A stretch of 64,000 nt of DNA from assembly GCA_002917775.1 (NCBI GenBank), contig KZ627156.1, positions 914,838 through 978,837 of the forward strand, written 5' to 3'. This document shows positions 21,254-32,882 of this stretch, in pieces (the first letter of the stretch is position 1; each line of letters begins with the position of its first letter). Made by a program: the position numbers and the translations under genes. The DNA comes from Glaciozyma antarctica PI12. Taxonomy: Eukaryota; Basidiomycota; Microbotryomycetes; Kriegeriales; Camptobasidiaceae. The notes beneath the pieces were generated by a model. The model worked only from the letters and a program-made list of their open reading frames with translations, had not been told where the DNA came from and did no database searches.

Positions 21254-23625
21254 CTACAACGCCGTGACTCCAGCAGTCTCAATAGGAAGTCCGAGCATAC
21301 TCAATCCTCTGCTCAAAACATCAGCTCGTCCCTCACTCCGAGAGAAGCCACTCACGCGAAGATAAATAATGCAGCAGAGACGTAAACGGGACCGTTCGGA
21401 GTCCTCGAAGCGGCGGTATAGACGGCAATGACTGTATCCGACGTCAGTGCTGCTCGAGACCGACAGAGGATGGACTTACTGGGCGCGAAGAGTCCTGTGA
21501 CGCGCGATGCGGCGGCACAGAACGCGTCGCCTGTTCCACGATGAGGAGTGGGGAAGAGCTCTGGTGCGTACGAGTATAGGACGCCGTACACTTTGTGAGG
21601 GTTAGCGGGGGAGGAGGAAGGGAGATGAGGGGGACGTACTGCCGTTTTGACACTGTTGCAAAGGGTGTTAGCTGGTGCAGAGCGGCGGGAGGGAGGGGGA
21701 CGTACGAGAGCTGCGAGGCACGTTAGAGCGTTGACTTGCACGCTGGTCTTTGCTGCCGTGAGGCCGAAGAGGAAGATACCCTGCGTGATGAAGGTCAGTG
21801 GGAATTCTGCCTCGCTCGAACAACGAGTACGAACACTGGTGATGGTGAAGAACGCCATAGACCACTTGCGTCCAGCTCGCTGCCACTGAACCATGATCGT
21901 CGCCAGAATCGAGCCAATCACTCCGCAGGCAGCTGGACGCAGAACCATCAGCCCATGTTCATCGCGAGTCAGAGAAGAACCTCACCCTGATAAGTGTACG
22001 CCGAGTAAGTGGAAGAGACGGAGTTGTCGCCAATGGCGGTGAGCCGGCTCGAGAGGAAACTGCCCAAGAATGCGTTGAAGAGCGGGTACTGGGAGACGAG
22101 GTCAGTTTCTTCTCGGCAGCGAGGGTCGGATCAGCTCACGCAGAAGCCGAGAACTCCGTCTGTGGAACGCCCAGTGAGTAAGAATGCGAGCTTTCGATCC
22201 CGCAGGGAAGACACGTACAGATAAAGATGATGAGCGAGGTCGAATAGGCGAGTCGAGGCGTTGCGAAAAGTCCATGAACGTGATCCCCATTCAGTCCACT
22301 GCGAAATCGTCAGTTCCCATCCTTTCGCATCCACGAAACAGCAAAACGCACCTGAGCGACTCCTTGACGAGTCCCCAAGTGCTAAACTTGGTCGTCTGCT
22401 GATCTCCATCCCCATCAACGCGAAAGAACGGCTTCGCAGCCTCGTGCAGCTGCTCAACCGTCAACGTGCACGTCCTGCCGTTCACTTTCGCGATCTTGTG
22501 CACGACAGCAACGGCGTCTGCGTCCCGACCGATCGAGCAGAGGAATTTGGGAGATTCCTGCATTGGGAGGACGAAGATGCGGAGGGCGCTGACGAAGAGG
22601 ACGACTGAGGGCGCGCGGCGTCAGCGCGTTCGAAGGCTTTGTGGGAGAGAGGGCTTACTGGCTCCGAGCGTGTAGTAACTGTACCGCCATCCGGCGTTGT
22701 TCCCAGAACCGTTCGCGGAGGACGTGCAGATGTAGCCGACGGTGCCGAGAAGATCGGGATCGCAGGAGAAGTTGGCGATGAAGATCCACGAGATGAGAGA
22801 TGCGACGACTTGACCGACTGCCCACCTGTCGCAGAATGCTCAGTTCCGAGAATCGCAGATCAAGCAATCGAAAGTACGCACCAGAGCGAGAGCAGCGTGA
22901 GGAGGTATTGGTGCGAGCCTGGGAGGAATTCGAGGAAGAGCGCGCCGTCGACAGGCTGCGAGCGAGGTCAGCGATGCGCGCGAACACGGCATGTAGGGAT
23001 AATGAACACACCAAATTCCCGCCCACCGCAAATCCAAGTAGAGCGAGCCACACGCCAAAGACGGGGAAGCTGTTCGCAGTCCCCGCAGCGATTCCAAAGA
23101 TGCCTGCGAGGAAGAGGGTGGCGTTCCAGGAGAGTCGTCGTCCTATGATGTCTGCTGAGACGCCCCAGAACGTGGCGCCTACGATCAGACCAGCGTACAA
23201 TGCTAGAGTAGCTAGTCGGACGTCTGAAGGAGGAGCAATCAGGGTCTTGGGCTTGGGTCGGAACGTGCGGTTGAGCTTACCAGGGTATTCCTTCCACCCT
23301 CGTTCGTTCGCTACGGCTGGCATCACAATGGCTACCGACTGCAGGAATAAGTTGTCCGCCATCCATCCGAAACCTGCGCTAACGAACAGCTTCCATTGAT
23401 ACCTGCGAGAACGACAATCAGTCTCTGCCTCCACACTCGATAACGAGCTCTTTCGCACGCTCCCATTCCACACTCGGCGAGCGCATCGTTGAGGACGTTG
23501 ACCTTGGCCAGGAAGATGGGCTTGATACCGCTGTTCCTCGCCTGCTCTTCGGCGGAGTGGACGCTGAGCTCCTTCACGTCGAGCTCCCCGCTCTTCTCCG
23601 CGTCCTTCATTTTCTCCGACGTCAT
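21254..23625 (-). CDS. MFS transporter (sugar/phosphate-porter-like, SV2-type relative)
   Basis: Twelve-helix major facilitator. Starts at ATG 23625 (MTSEKMKDAEKSGELDVKEL) with a soluble acidic N-terminus. Then ALAECGMG spliced to YQWKLFVSAGFGWMADN and LFLQSVAIVMPAVA, LATLALYAGLIVGATFWG, the loop 2-3 signature ADIIGRRLSW, FVFGVWLALLGFAVGGNLPVD (spliced), SLWWAVGQVVASLISWIFIA, a cytoplasmic loop with MQESPKFLCSIGRDADAV, then GSILATIMVQWQRAGRKWSM and MYGVLYSYAPELFPT near helices 10-11. A final exon ends LPIETAGVTAL at 21254. The ESPKF and PELFPT motifs place it in the sugar-porter/SV2-like cluster. The substrate is unknown. About 11 introns. Confidence 0.88.
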
Positions 23626-24757
23626 CGTGTAGCTGCGTTTGGGGGCGGTGGGTAGGCTGGAGAGCAGCTGGAGAGCAGCTGGAGCAGTAGAGTTGCGAGC
23701 GAGTTCCACCAAGGACGAGGGAGGAGGGAGAGAGAGGAAGCTAGCGACGCGAACACGTTGACGCGCGCGCGCCAAGGGACCCCCCGGCTCACCTCGTGCT
23801 TTTCTCTGTCGGTTGTCTCGCTTTCCCTGTTAGTGACCAGCTTCCGCTCCCGGTGCCTGCTTCCCTCCGCGCTTGCCCCTCTGTCTCGCTCGCCTGCTCC
23901 ACCTTTCATCAGAGAGTAAATCGCGAGCAGCTCTCTCGCAGAGGATGCGTGCGCTTGTTTGGACTCCGCAAGCGGATTCTTTCTCCAAGCTTCGAGCACC
24001 GAGCAGCTCGGTACGACAGTGGCTGCAAATTGCTACCTTTGTTGGACGCAACATCGACTCCCTCTGAACCGAGGAACGTGAAGGGATGAGGGACTCGGAG
24101 CTCCGCACGTTCCAACGCCCGATTTATCTCCAGCCGGCCAGTATAGCTACAGAGCTCCTCTCTCTTCATGGGGAGAGGAGAGCAGCCGATTCTTGACCGG
24201 TTTGCGAAGCGGTGCTGCTACAAAGCCGGACCATTCCACAGACAAGCGACCGAGCTGCGTTCCGGCGGCCAGCTCTTCGTGAGCCACCCGCTCCAGCTCT
24301 CTCGCTTTCATACTAAACGAGGTGCTCTCGATGAGCAAGCGGAGAGGAAGTATGATCGAATAACGAGAGCTCGATAGCAGCTAGCCCGGTCACGAAACTG
24401 TCTCAGCTTATCGAGAGCCTGAGGGCTGCGATACGTTGAGTTTGCAGTTGTTTCCGCGGTGGAAAGACGGGCGTGTTTATTCAGTAACCTCACGAGAGTA
24501 ACAGCAGGAGATTGAAGGAAGGGAAAAGAGGGTCGGCGAGCGAGCGAGCGAATTGACTAACTACAAACTCAAAGTCAGAAAGTTTCTAGTTCGAATAAGA
24601 CCTAATAAGACCTAATAAGACGGAGTTTGCAGTCGGCCGCCGCGCCCAATTCTCCTCTATCGTTACTCCGACTCCGCACCTCTCCTCCTCCGATCTCTCG
24701 CTCCCGACCTCCCTCAGCGCACAGCAAGGACCACATCCCTCCTGGTGCAGCTTCACC
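23626..24757. promoter_or_regulatory. divergent intergenic region, MFS transporter / GATA factor
   Basis: Roughly 1.1 kb shared by two divergently transcribed genes. It contains a short alternating GC tract (about 23760-23772), many short direct repeats, and a perfect 10-bp tandem triplication near 24594-24623. No open frame shows family motifs. No tRNA-like structure was found. Confidence 0.5.
24594..24623 (+). repeat. 10-bp tandem repeat x3 in the GATA-factor 5' region
   Basis: Three consecutive copies of AATAAGACCT (the last ends in CG instead of CT) lie about 135-165 bp upstream of the GATA-factor start codon. This could be a regulatory repeat or part of the 5' leader. Confidence 0.7.
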
Positions 24758-27577
24758 ATGGACGTCGACCCGCCACAACCACAGCAAGACCAGGTCAACA
24801 AGTCGCCGAGACCTTCACCCGCCCTTCCTCCCGTAGCAGAGGAACCGGCTGCCGCGGTGTTAGTTCTTTCTCTTATGCAGTCCTATCCGTACCCGTTCCT
24901 CTCGTCTTGGACCTATCGCTCGGCACGTTCGCTCGGCCGAACCCACCCCACCATTTTTTACCCGCCCAGGCCAAAGGGGAGCACACGAGCTGATTCGGCC
25001 TTCTCCTCCGATCCAGTGAACCTCCAAGTACCGCGACTGCTGCCCCATCTGCCGACACGATGGACACCGCCGTCGATCCTGCAGCGGAGACCCCCGAGGC
25101 TTCCGCCGCGGCCACGCTGGCGTCTGTTGCTCATGCTGCCACGGCGGCACCCGCGATCTCAAATCCTCTCCCTCCTGGATACAACAAGGTTCGTGGTCGG
25201 TTTCCCCGATGGAGCATTGCTAATCACGAAATCCCCGTCCAGGATCAGCCTATCTGTGCCAACTGTTCGACCCAGGTACGCTGAGCAATTCCTTCTTTCG
25301 GAGATGGCTTTAGAGAGACTTTTCTCGTTTGCTGGGAGACGGAGCTAACGCTGGCGTGCGTGCAGACTACACCGCTATGGCGGCGCTCTCATGATAGCAC
25401 CCACATCCTTTGCAACGCCTGCGCCCTCTTCTTCAAGATGAAGGGACGTCCTCGACCCATCTCTCTCAAGACGGACGTGATCAAGTCTCGCAACCGGAGC
25501 AAGGGGGAAGAGCATGAGCAAGGATCGTGGAGCGGGGAGTACGGTCGCTGCTGGAGGAGCTGCTGGGGCGGGAGCCAAGGCGAAGGGGAGGGGCGACAGC
25601 ACGAGCCGTTCGCGTGAGGAGGGCAAGGTGGGGAGGAAGAGCGCGCCCGGAGGCTCGGAGATGGACGACGACGAGGTCGATATGGACGAATCGATGGGCA
25701 AGAAGTCACGCAAGTCGGCGGGCAGCGGAGGGTACGGGATGATGCCGATGCCTGGCTACGGAGCCGGCGTGCCTGGCGCCTATCCTTATCCTTATCCCTA
25801 TCAGCACCCTCACGCTCATCAGCACCAACCCTACCCTCCTCAACGCTCCCGCTCCCGCTCCTCGTCCTCCTCCCGCCGCGCCCCCTCGACCGACTCTCGC
25901 CCAGGGTACCCGCCTGGAGCTCCTCGCGGCGCTGGAAACGAAGGACCTCCAGGAGCTCCCAACAGCCCGTACGGCTACGCTCCTCCTCCGCCCGGCTACC
26001 ACCCCTCAGCTCCCGGCATGCACGCTCTCCCGCCAGAAGGGTACTATCCCTACTACCCTCCTCCCTCCGGCTACCCAGGCTACCCAGGACAGCATCTCTC
26101 CTACTACGGCGCACCTCCTCCACCCAGCTACCCTTCCCACAACCCTTCGCACGCTCACGCCCACTCCCTCCAGCCCCCTTCCCTCACCCACGCCCAATCC
26201 GACTCGCGCTCACGCTCGCCGTCGACCAAACCTCCCTCCGAAGCCGAAGACTCGCCTCGACCTTCCATCTCTCCTCCCGAATCGCTCGCCGCCACACCTT
26301 CCCACGCCAGCGCACCAGTACCAGCAGGCCCGAACGCCGCCCCCACTCCCTCCTACTACCCTCACCCGAACCCCAACTACCCTCACCAAGCCGCTCTCCA
26401 CCCCTCCGCCCACCTCCACCACCCCTACAACCAATCCCCTCTCAGCTCCACCACTCCCCGTATCCCAGCCGCCCCCTCCTCCGCCACAAGCAGCGGCAGC
26501 GTCCCCTCCGCTGCGACTCTCACGAACGAGACCGCTCGACTTCCGCACGTCGAAGAGCTTCGTCGAGGCGAAGAACGCGTCACGCTTGCTCCGATGGTCC
26601 AGCAGGCGGGATCGCAGAATGGCGAGGTCGCCACTGCGTCGGGAAGCGATAGCGATGGGAGTCGAAAGGTCTCCCTCCCCTCTATCGGATCCGTAGCTCC
26701 TCACGTCGACCACGCCTCCGTCGTCCCGCGCCATACCGCCCTCTTCGAACCTCGTTACCCCCTCCCCACGACGTCGGAAGAGCAGCATCCTCAGACGAAT
26801 GACGGGACCGCGCCGAAGGATCGGAGGAGGGGAACGTCCGTCTCGTCCAACTCTGCCGCGTCGGCGAGCGGGAGTTCAGAAGGCTTGCGCTCCCCTAGTC
26901 CTCCGGTGGGAGCGTGGGGGAAGACTACGAACTGGGCTGCGGAGGACGAGAGGCGTGGGAGGCCGGAGAGGCGGTTCGAGGAGAAGGGGAAAGGACGCGA
27001 GGTGGACGAAAGCTTTGGGGACGCGAGAGGGCAGGTTCAGAGGATGGTGGGCGTCGAAGCCGGGTTGGGAGAGTTGCGCGTCGATGGATCGCCCGGGTCG
27101 GCGATGGAGCAGAGTAGTAGGAGTCGGTCGAACGACCGCGGGAGGGCGAGAGGAGCGTTCGCGGGAGGGAGGAGTTTGTCCTCCAGTCGCGTGCGGGGTA
27201 GGAGCTCAAACGACGTTAGGTCTTCGTCGACGAGTTCGAGGCACGGGAGCGGGGGAGCAGAGGCAGAGGTCGCGAGGCTCAAGACCAAAGTTGCGGAACT
27301 CACGTTCCTCAACTCGCTCATGCAGAGTAGGCTCGGGCAGCTCGAAGGACCTGGGAGGGTCCCGCTCGCGCCGATATCGGGATTGTCGGGCGAGAGTCCC
27401 GCGACGAGCGTGATGGAGGACGACGTGATGGAGGAGGAGACGGGAGGGCAGACGGACGAGGACGCAGAGTTGGAGAGGCATGGCGTTACGGTTAGGGATC
27501 CCGTTATGCGCGCGCAGCTGCTCCTGTTCTTTAGAGCGCAGGAGGCGTCGGCAGAAGCGGTGGGACAGGCTTCGTGA
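24758..27577 (+). CDS. GATA-type zinc-finger transcription factor (Asd4/AreB/Gzf3-like)
   Basis: Starts at ATG 24758 ([20 protein letters not shown]). After two introns an exon gives PLPPGYNK, then PICANCSTQ is spliced to [19 protein letters not shown], making a single GATA finger of the form CX2CX18CX2C, followed by the diagnostic block [18 protein letters not shown] (about 25248-25500). A very long Tyr/Pro/His-rich disordered region follows, and near the C-terminus there is a coiled coil ([20 protein letters not shown]). Finger plus basic tail plus C-terminal coiled coil is the architecture of Asd4/AreB/Gzf3 repressors of nitrogen or developmental genes. The frame carrying the finger and the frame of the remaining 680 codons differ by one base, with the switch at a run of five G at 25503-25507; with four G the protein reads [11 protein letters not shown] without interruption. 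No plausible intron explains it. Confidence 0.85.
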
Positions 27578-28044
27578 GGAGGAGCGAGGGGATGCATTAA
27601 ACATAATCACGACATCCCGTTTTGGTTCGCAGTCTTCCCAGTGTGCCACTTCTTATACTGCTCCCTCGCTATGGTCCTGAAAGCGAGAGAAGCCCTGAGA
27701 GAATGGAGAGGTACGCGAGATCCAAGTCGTCGTCATTCCTCGACTTTGTTCTTCGCTCGGGAGAAGTGCGTTGAGCGCGAACTTCGCACCTTCCCGCTGA
27801 CCTCGGTAGAATCGCAGAGGTTGCGAGCGAGGGCAGGAAGGTGAATGAGCGGGAATGGGAGGAGGAGGGGAGGAGGCGCAGATGGGGTTCGCACGCAGGG
27901 ACAAAACATGGCCTCGTTTGCAACAGCTTTTCGTATGGGTGGACAGACACTAAGCTATCTCGAGTGGTGGGAGTGGGGTAGGGAGGTAAAACTCGGAGCG
28001 ATCCATCGCAAAACGCCATCTCGACGCGATCCTCGCGCGTCGAA
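27578..28044. other. intergenic between convergent genes
   Basis: Between the stop of the GATA factor and the stop of the FYR-domain gene. Frames read here are not supported by motifs. It probably holds both 3' untranslated regions. Confidence 0.45.
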
Positions 28045-30790
28045 TCAAGCAGGTGGTTGTTGTCCCGGCTGCGACGCGATATCGTACCCCGTATAGACGT
28101 CCGACCGCGCCTGCGGGAGACCGTATCCCGCCTGCGCAAAGATGGGATCAAACGCCGGGACCGCTGGAGGACGCGCGATGGCGTAGGGGTTGTGCTGCGC
28201 CGTCTGGAAGCGAGGATCGAGGCCTGGGTTGATGTTGGGGTTGATAGGGCTGCCGGCTCCTCCGTTCCAGCTCTCGCCGTTGTTGGGAAGGGCGGGAGAT
28301 CCGCCGGGGAGGGGAGGGGATTGGTAGGACGTGCGAAGGGAGGTGGTGGCGTGTCCGAGGGGAGGGGGGAGGGCGTAAGCGTCGTAGGAAGGGAGAGAGG
28401 AGTAGCCGACGTTGGTCGGCGATCGTACGGCGCCGAGAGCGGGGTCGATGGCGGGGACGGAGGAAGGGAGAGCGACGGGGAGGTGGTAGGGGTTCGCGGC
28501 GGGTTGGGCGTGGTGGAGGAGGTTAGAAAGGGACGAGGGGCCGCCGAAAGAGTCGCTGTGAGCGTAGCCAGGTGAAGCGGCGCCGGGGGACATCGACTGG
28601 TGCATGATAGAGGGCGAGCGAGGGTAGCCGTTGAGCCCGTGGTCGTAGGCTTGGTTCGAGAGAGCGCCGCCCATCTCCTCGTCGCCGTCGTCGTACTCCC
28701 CCTTGGTCAAATCGTCCGCCCGCACCTTCCTCTTCGACCCAGTGACCTTCCGTGGACCTCCAGTCGACTTCTTCCCCTTCTTCCACTCCTCCGCCGCGCT
28801 CGCCGCCGGATCGACGTCCTCGACGAACGTCTGCCAGATGTACCCCGGCACCTCCCTCGCGCCCGGAAGCTCCTGGATGAGCGCCTTGACGACGTTCTGG
28901 GCGAGGCCGTAGTAGTCGGGTCCCGAGACCGAGTTCGAGTGGTTGCGCTCGCGAATGCGGTTGGCGGCCTTGACGACTTGAGACCAGGCGCCGGTAGGTG
29001 TTCCGGCGCTGATGACGACGCCAGGCTGGTCGGCGGGGTCGATCTCGAAGCGAGGAGCGCCGTCTCCTCCGTCGGCGATGCGGCAGCTGTACTCGACGGT
29101 TTGAGTCTTGTCGATCATGGATGGGTATTTGCTGGTGGGGGAGAAGTATCAGTCGAGGCTCCAACGGAAGCGAGGGAGTCGGACGAACCGCATGCACTCG
29201 AAGCCGATCGGGAAGATGTAGCGTTCAGTGTGGAAGTGCTCGCGGTTCGTGATGACTGCGACAGAGGGCGATGAGTACTAGCAACCTTGTTCAGCGAGGG
29301 AAAGAACTCACCTCCGAGACGCTTGAGAACCATGATCCCGACAGGAATAGGCAGCTCGGGCGTTCCATCAGGGTTTCGAGGGATGAAGGGGATGGTGTAG
29401 GTTCCGGATGTGATGCCGTGCGTCTTGAGCCTCTTGGGCTTGATGACCTTGTCCGACGAGTCCTGCGCCTTCTTGTGCTTCCTCGCCGGCGCCGATCCTC
29501 CTCCTCCCTGCTCGTCGTCGTCGTACGACATCGCAGAGCCAGGCGAGCGCGATTCGTCCTCTACGTGCGAGTGCGTCCCAGCAGCGAGAGCAGCGGCCGC
29601 CGCTTGTTGAGCCGCAATCGTCGTAGGGTTCCCTCGTCCGCCCATCGCTCCGTCACCAAGTCCCATGCCGGCGAACGGGTTCGGGAGGTGCTGCAAGCCC
29701 GCCGAGACGGGGTTAACGCCCTCCGCCTTCCCCTTCCCTTTGCTCGAAGACCTCTCGCCCGTCGACTCTCTCTGTAGCTTTCCTCCTCCAGACCTTGAGC
29801 TCGAGAGCACGAGGCGCCTCTCCCGAAAGCGCTCGCTCGACGTCCTCTGCGACGTACGATCCTTCGAGACCGAGGACTGCGACAGCGGGGTACGGAGCTC
29901 TGGGGAGTCCCCTGGCGATCCTGCGCGCTTCGTTGTTGTCGCGCAGCTTCTGGGCGGCGAGAGCTGAGAGGAGGTGCTGGGATTGCTGGCGCGGAGGGAG
30001 AGAGGTGGGAGGTGCAGGAGGGCCGATGGGGTTGTTGTAGTTCGCCTGAGTGAGGTCGGTGCCGGTGGTGAGGACGGGCATCTGGCGTGGGCGGTCGGCG
30101 AGGGAGGGGAGCTGGGGAGGGTGGAGGAGGGGGAAGTCGCGCTGGCGTTCCGTGAGGGTTTCGCGTTCTTGTGCGGCAGCAACTTCGTCGGTGGTGAGGC
30201 CTGCAGCGCTCTCGAGCATGAGGACGCGGTCGAGGAGGGCGCTCTTTTCGTGACGGAGGCGGGTGATGAGCTTCTGCGCGCGGAAGAGGGCGAGAGAGGT
30301 GTCGTCGCGGTGCTGGTGGTATGCAAAAGGGCATGGCGAGGGCAGGGAGGATCGTCGAGGGCAAGGGAGGAAGGTGGGGAGGAGAGGAAGATAGCGGAGT
30401 CAGCGATGCGTTCGCTCAGCCACCCCACCGAACAGTCCCCTCCTAAAGAGCAAGCCACGAGGAACTCACCTCGACCGCGTCGTTGAGCTTCCTCTTCAGC
30501 GCCCTGTACTTGTGCGCCGAGACCCCACGCGCCTCCTTCTCCTCCCTCGCCTCGCGGTCCCGCTCCCTAGCCTCCACGTCTTCCGCCCCCATTCCCGCCT
30601 CGCCAGTCGCGCTCGAAGGCGGAGGCATCTCGTTGTGCTGCAAGGCGGAGTTGGCGAGCTGGGCGAGCGAAGAAGAGGGGACAGGCGCAGGGGCAGGGGT
30701 GGGGACGGCAGGTGGCGCAGAGGTACCGCCGAGCTTGAGGGTCAGCTTGAAGCCTGAGGCGCCTGAAGCCGAGCCGTCGGTGTTGTTCAT
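28045..30790 (-). CDS. FYRN/FYRC-domain protein, TBRG1-like
   Basis: Chromatin-associated protein of the TBRG1 (NIAM) type. Starts at ATG 30790 (MNNTDGSASGASGFKLTLKL). A charged helix with HKYRALKRKLNDAVE ends exon 1. The next exons hold a coiled-coil segment (ALLDRVLMLESAAGL) and a disordered linker. The FYRN domain is split over exons: YTIPFIPRNPDGTPELPIPVG, VLKRLGG, then TERYIFPIGFECMR and KYPSMIDKTQTVEYSCRI. FYRC follows with APRFEIDPADQPG and TPTGAWSQVVKAANRIRERN. The tail is long and Pro/Tyr-rich, with a basic motif GPRKVTGSKRKVRADD, ending at 28045. Between about 29832 and 29767 the upstream and downstream frames differ by one base; a 70-nt or 22-nt GT-AG segment would join them, or there is a sequence error. 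Confidence 0.85.
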
Positions 30791-31406
30791 GAACGGGCGG
30801 TTGTTGGGTTGGTGACGCTCCGACTGATGGCGTGGGAATCGCGGAAGGGGAGGTGGCAGAGAGGGGCGTTGGCTAGCGGGGTTGACCGGGAGAGTGGAAC
30901 CTCTCCCAGGCGAAAGTCGATTCCCCTCGGGAGACTCTTGCTGGACGGAGAGACAACTCAGGACCTTCAGTGGTCTGCTACACAACCTGCAGTTTTGTAG
31001 TGCAAAGAACAGCTTCAAACACAGACAGTCCTAGCGAACGAGGGCGTCCCTGAGGTTGCGACGAGATGAAGGCACCTGCTCCGCCTTTTTTGGGAGGTCC
31101 AACGGTTGATTTACGCTTGGCGGAAGGTGGTGGCCTGGGCAACGATTGTCGGCGGAGTATTCGTGCACCAGGAGCGCCCAAAGAGGTGCTCGCTCTCTCC
31201 GCTGAGGTTGCGATCTGAGCCTGGACGAAGGTGTCCGCCCCTTTTGGCGGGGTTGCTCTTTCCCTCCTACGACTCTCCTGTGACCCTCTGCTTCGCTCGC
31301 AGTGCCTTCCCTGTAAGCTTGGGTAGCGACCAGGCCTGCTCGCTCCACGAAACCGACCTATCCAACACCTGCGCGTCCCCAAACGCACCCTTGGTTCGCC
31401 GGCGCC
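30791..31406. promoter_or_regulatory. divergent intergenic region, FYR protein / REV7
   Basis: Shared upstream region of two divergently transcribed genes. It holds two imperfect copies of a block of about 40 bp starting CTGAGGTTGCGA, at about 31049-31093 and 31202-31246; the second copy is followed by a small GC palindrome around CCCCTTTTGG. No gene recognised. Confidence 0.5.
31049..31246 (+). repeat. imperfect direct repeat pair upstream of REV7
   Basis: The copies begin TGAGGTTGCGA (31051 and 31203) and share GAAGG(C/T), then a CTCCGCC/GTCCGCC stretch and a T-rich end, 152 bp apart. They may be regulatory or the remnant of a local duplication. Confidence 0.5.
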
Positions 31407-32654
31407 ATGACCAAGGACTTCCTCTCCTACCGCAGTACGTTGGGCTGTTCAAACGAAGCCTGTTCCCTCTGAAGGGGACTGACACTTTGGTCGTCGTGCA
31501 GAGACTGTCCTTGTCATCACGGAGTTTCGTGCGTCGCCACCTTCCTGGTCCGATTCGTGCTGACTGGCACCCCCCTCGTCCCTCCCAGTCGAAGTCGCCT
31601 TCCACACAATACTCTACCTTCGTCACGTCTACCCCTCCCGTCCGTATCCGGAGCACTCCGGTCGAACTCCAACTCCTGAACGCGCGCTGACCTCTTGGAT
31701 CCCAGAGCTTTTCCACCAGCGCAAGAAGTACGAGGTCCCAGTCTGGCAGTCGCGGCATCCAAGCTTGAACGATTACCTGGGTCGAGTGGTCGAGGCTATC
31801 GGAGAGGAATTGGGCAAGGTGCGCCGTTTCTCTATGCTCGCTCTTCGCATTGCTGATGGACGACTCCTCGGTCCGCAGGGAACGTTGCGGAGAGTCGCGT
31901 TGGTCGTGAAGGAAGCTACACTGGAGGAGACGCCTCTCGAGCGTTTCGTCTTTGACTTGGATTGGCTCGTTCCGGCCGACCAGATCCCTCCAGCAGGCGA
32001 AAATTGGACGTACGTCCTCGCTTTCTCCCATTCGCCGTTCTGCAGATCTGACGTTCTTCTCTCCCTTTTCAGACCGGCGGCTGAAGGGCTCGAAGATTGT
32101 CTCATCGAGGACCATCTGCGCGGATTCTTGGTAAAGCTCAACGCCGCGGATTCGTACCTCCTCTCGAATCCTCCAGGCAAGCACGCTCTCTTCCTGCACC
32201 GCAGTTCTAGCTGACCGCGATTCACAGACGTGACTTTCACCATCATCATCGAGCTGAAATCCGACGCCCCTCCTCCCGAATCAATCAAGGCGAAGAAGCA
32301 GGTCAGTCCAGGACCGCTTAATGCTCGTCGAGCACAAAAGTGACGCCTTTCTGATCGTAGATCGTACCGGCGGAGTGGATTCCGGCTGAAGAACGCCTTG
32401 CGCCTGGAGGTAAGGACGACGGGAGGAGCTCTATCACGCCTCTCAAGTCGACGGCTCTCGGGATCGTCAATGTGAGTCGCCGTGCTCGTGTATCTCACGA
32501 AGGATCTGACGCGCTCTTCTCGCAGCTTCAAATGGCGGTGGAGGAACTCGAACCAAAGTTCGGATTTGAGGACGCGAGGAGGAAGGACAGGCTTGAGCAG
32601 GAGTCGAGTCGCGGGATTGGGGAGGATCGCAAGGGGAAGGGGAAGGCAGTTTGA
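31407..32654 (+). CDS. REV7: HORMA-domain protein Rev7/MAD2L2 (DNA polymerase zeta accessory subunit)
   Basis: Structural subunit of translesion polymerase zeta. Starts at ATG 31407 (MTKDFLSYR). Splicing gives RKTVLVITEF, then LEVAFHTILYLRHVYPS, then QLFHQRKKYEVPVWQSRHP and LNDYLGRVVEAIGEELGK, which is the classic Rev7 HORMA start with the VYP motif and the hydrophobic helix. Later exons: VALVVKEATLEETPLERFVF, AAEGLEDCLIEDHLRGF, DVTFTIIIELK and IVPAEWIPAEE (the safety-belt region). The C-terminus is charged (DRKGKGKAV), with the stop at 32654. Length of about 260 residues is a little above the family norm because of the charged tail. Eight introns of 50-70 nt. ECO1 follows in the same direction 228 bp downstream. 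Confidence 0.92.
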
Positions 32655-32882
32655 AACTGGACTTTGCTGTTGTTTGTGTTCACTCTTGCGAAGGTCGACG
32701 AACGGAGTCGACGGAGAACGTCGAGATTGAGCTAACTGGCGGAGTCGCGTCCCGCCGATCGGAAAACAACAACTCTCCCCAACTCTCTCTTCTCCTTTCT
32801 CCCTCGATCTTTCCTCTCGTCGAACACCTCCGCCCTCTACCCTCCTCGCTCGTGAACACCCCTCTCCCGCCCGCCGCCTTCG

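Noticed and set aside
29115-30458. 447-codon minus frame starting at 30458
   Set aside because: Only its second half is real coding (linker and FYRN start of the FYR protein). The first half is a Ser/Pro-rich off-frame reading.
31017-31260. inverted terminal repeats of a small transposon
   Set aside because: The similar blocks are direct, not inverted, with no target-site duplication and no element between them.
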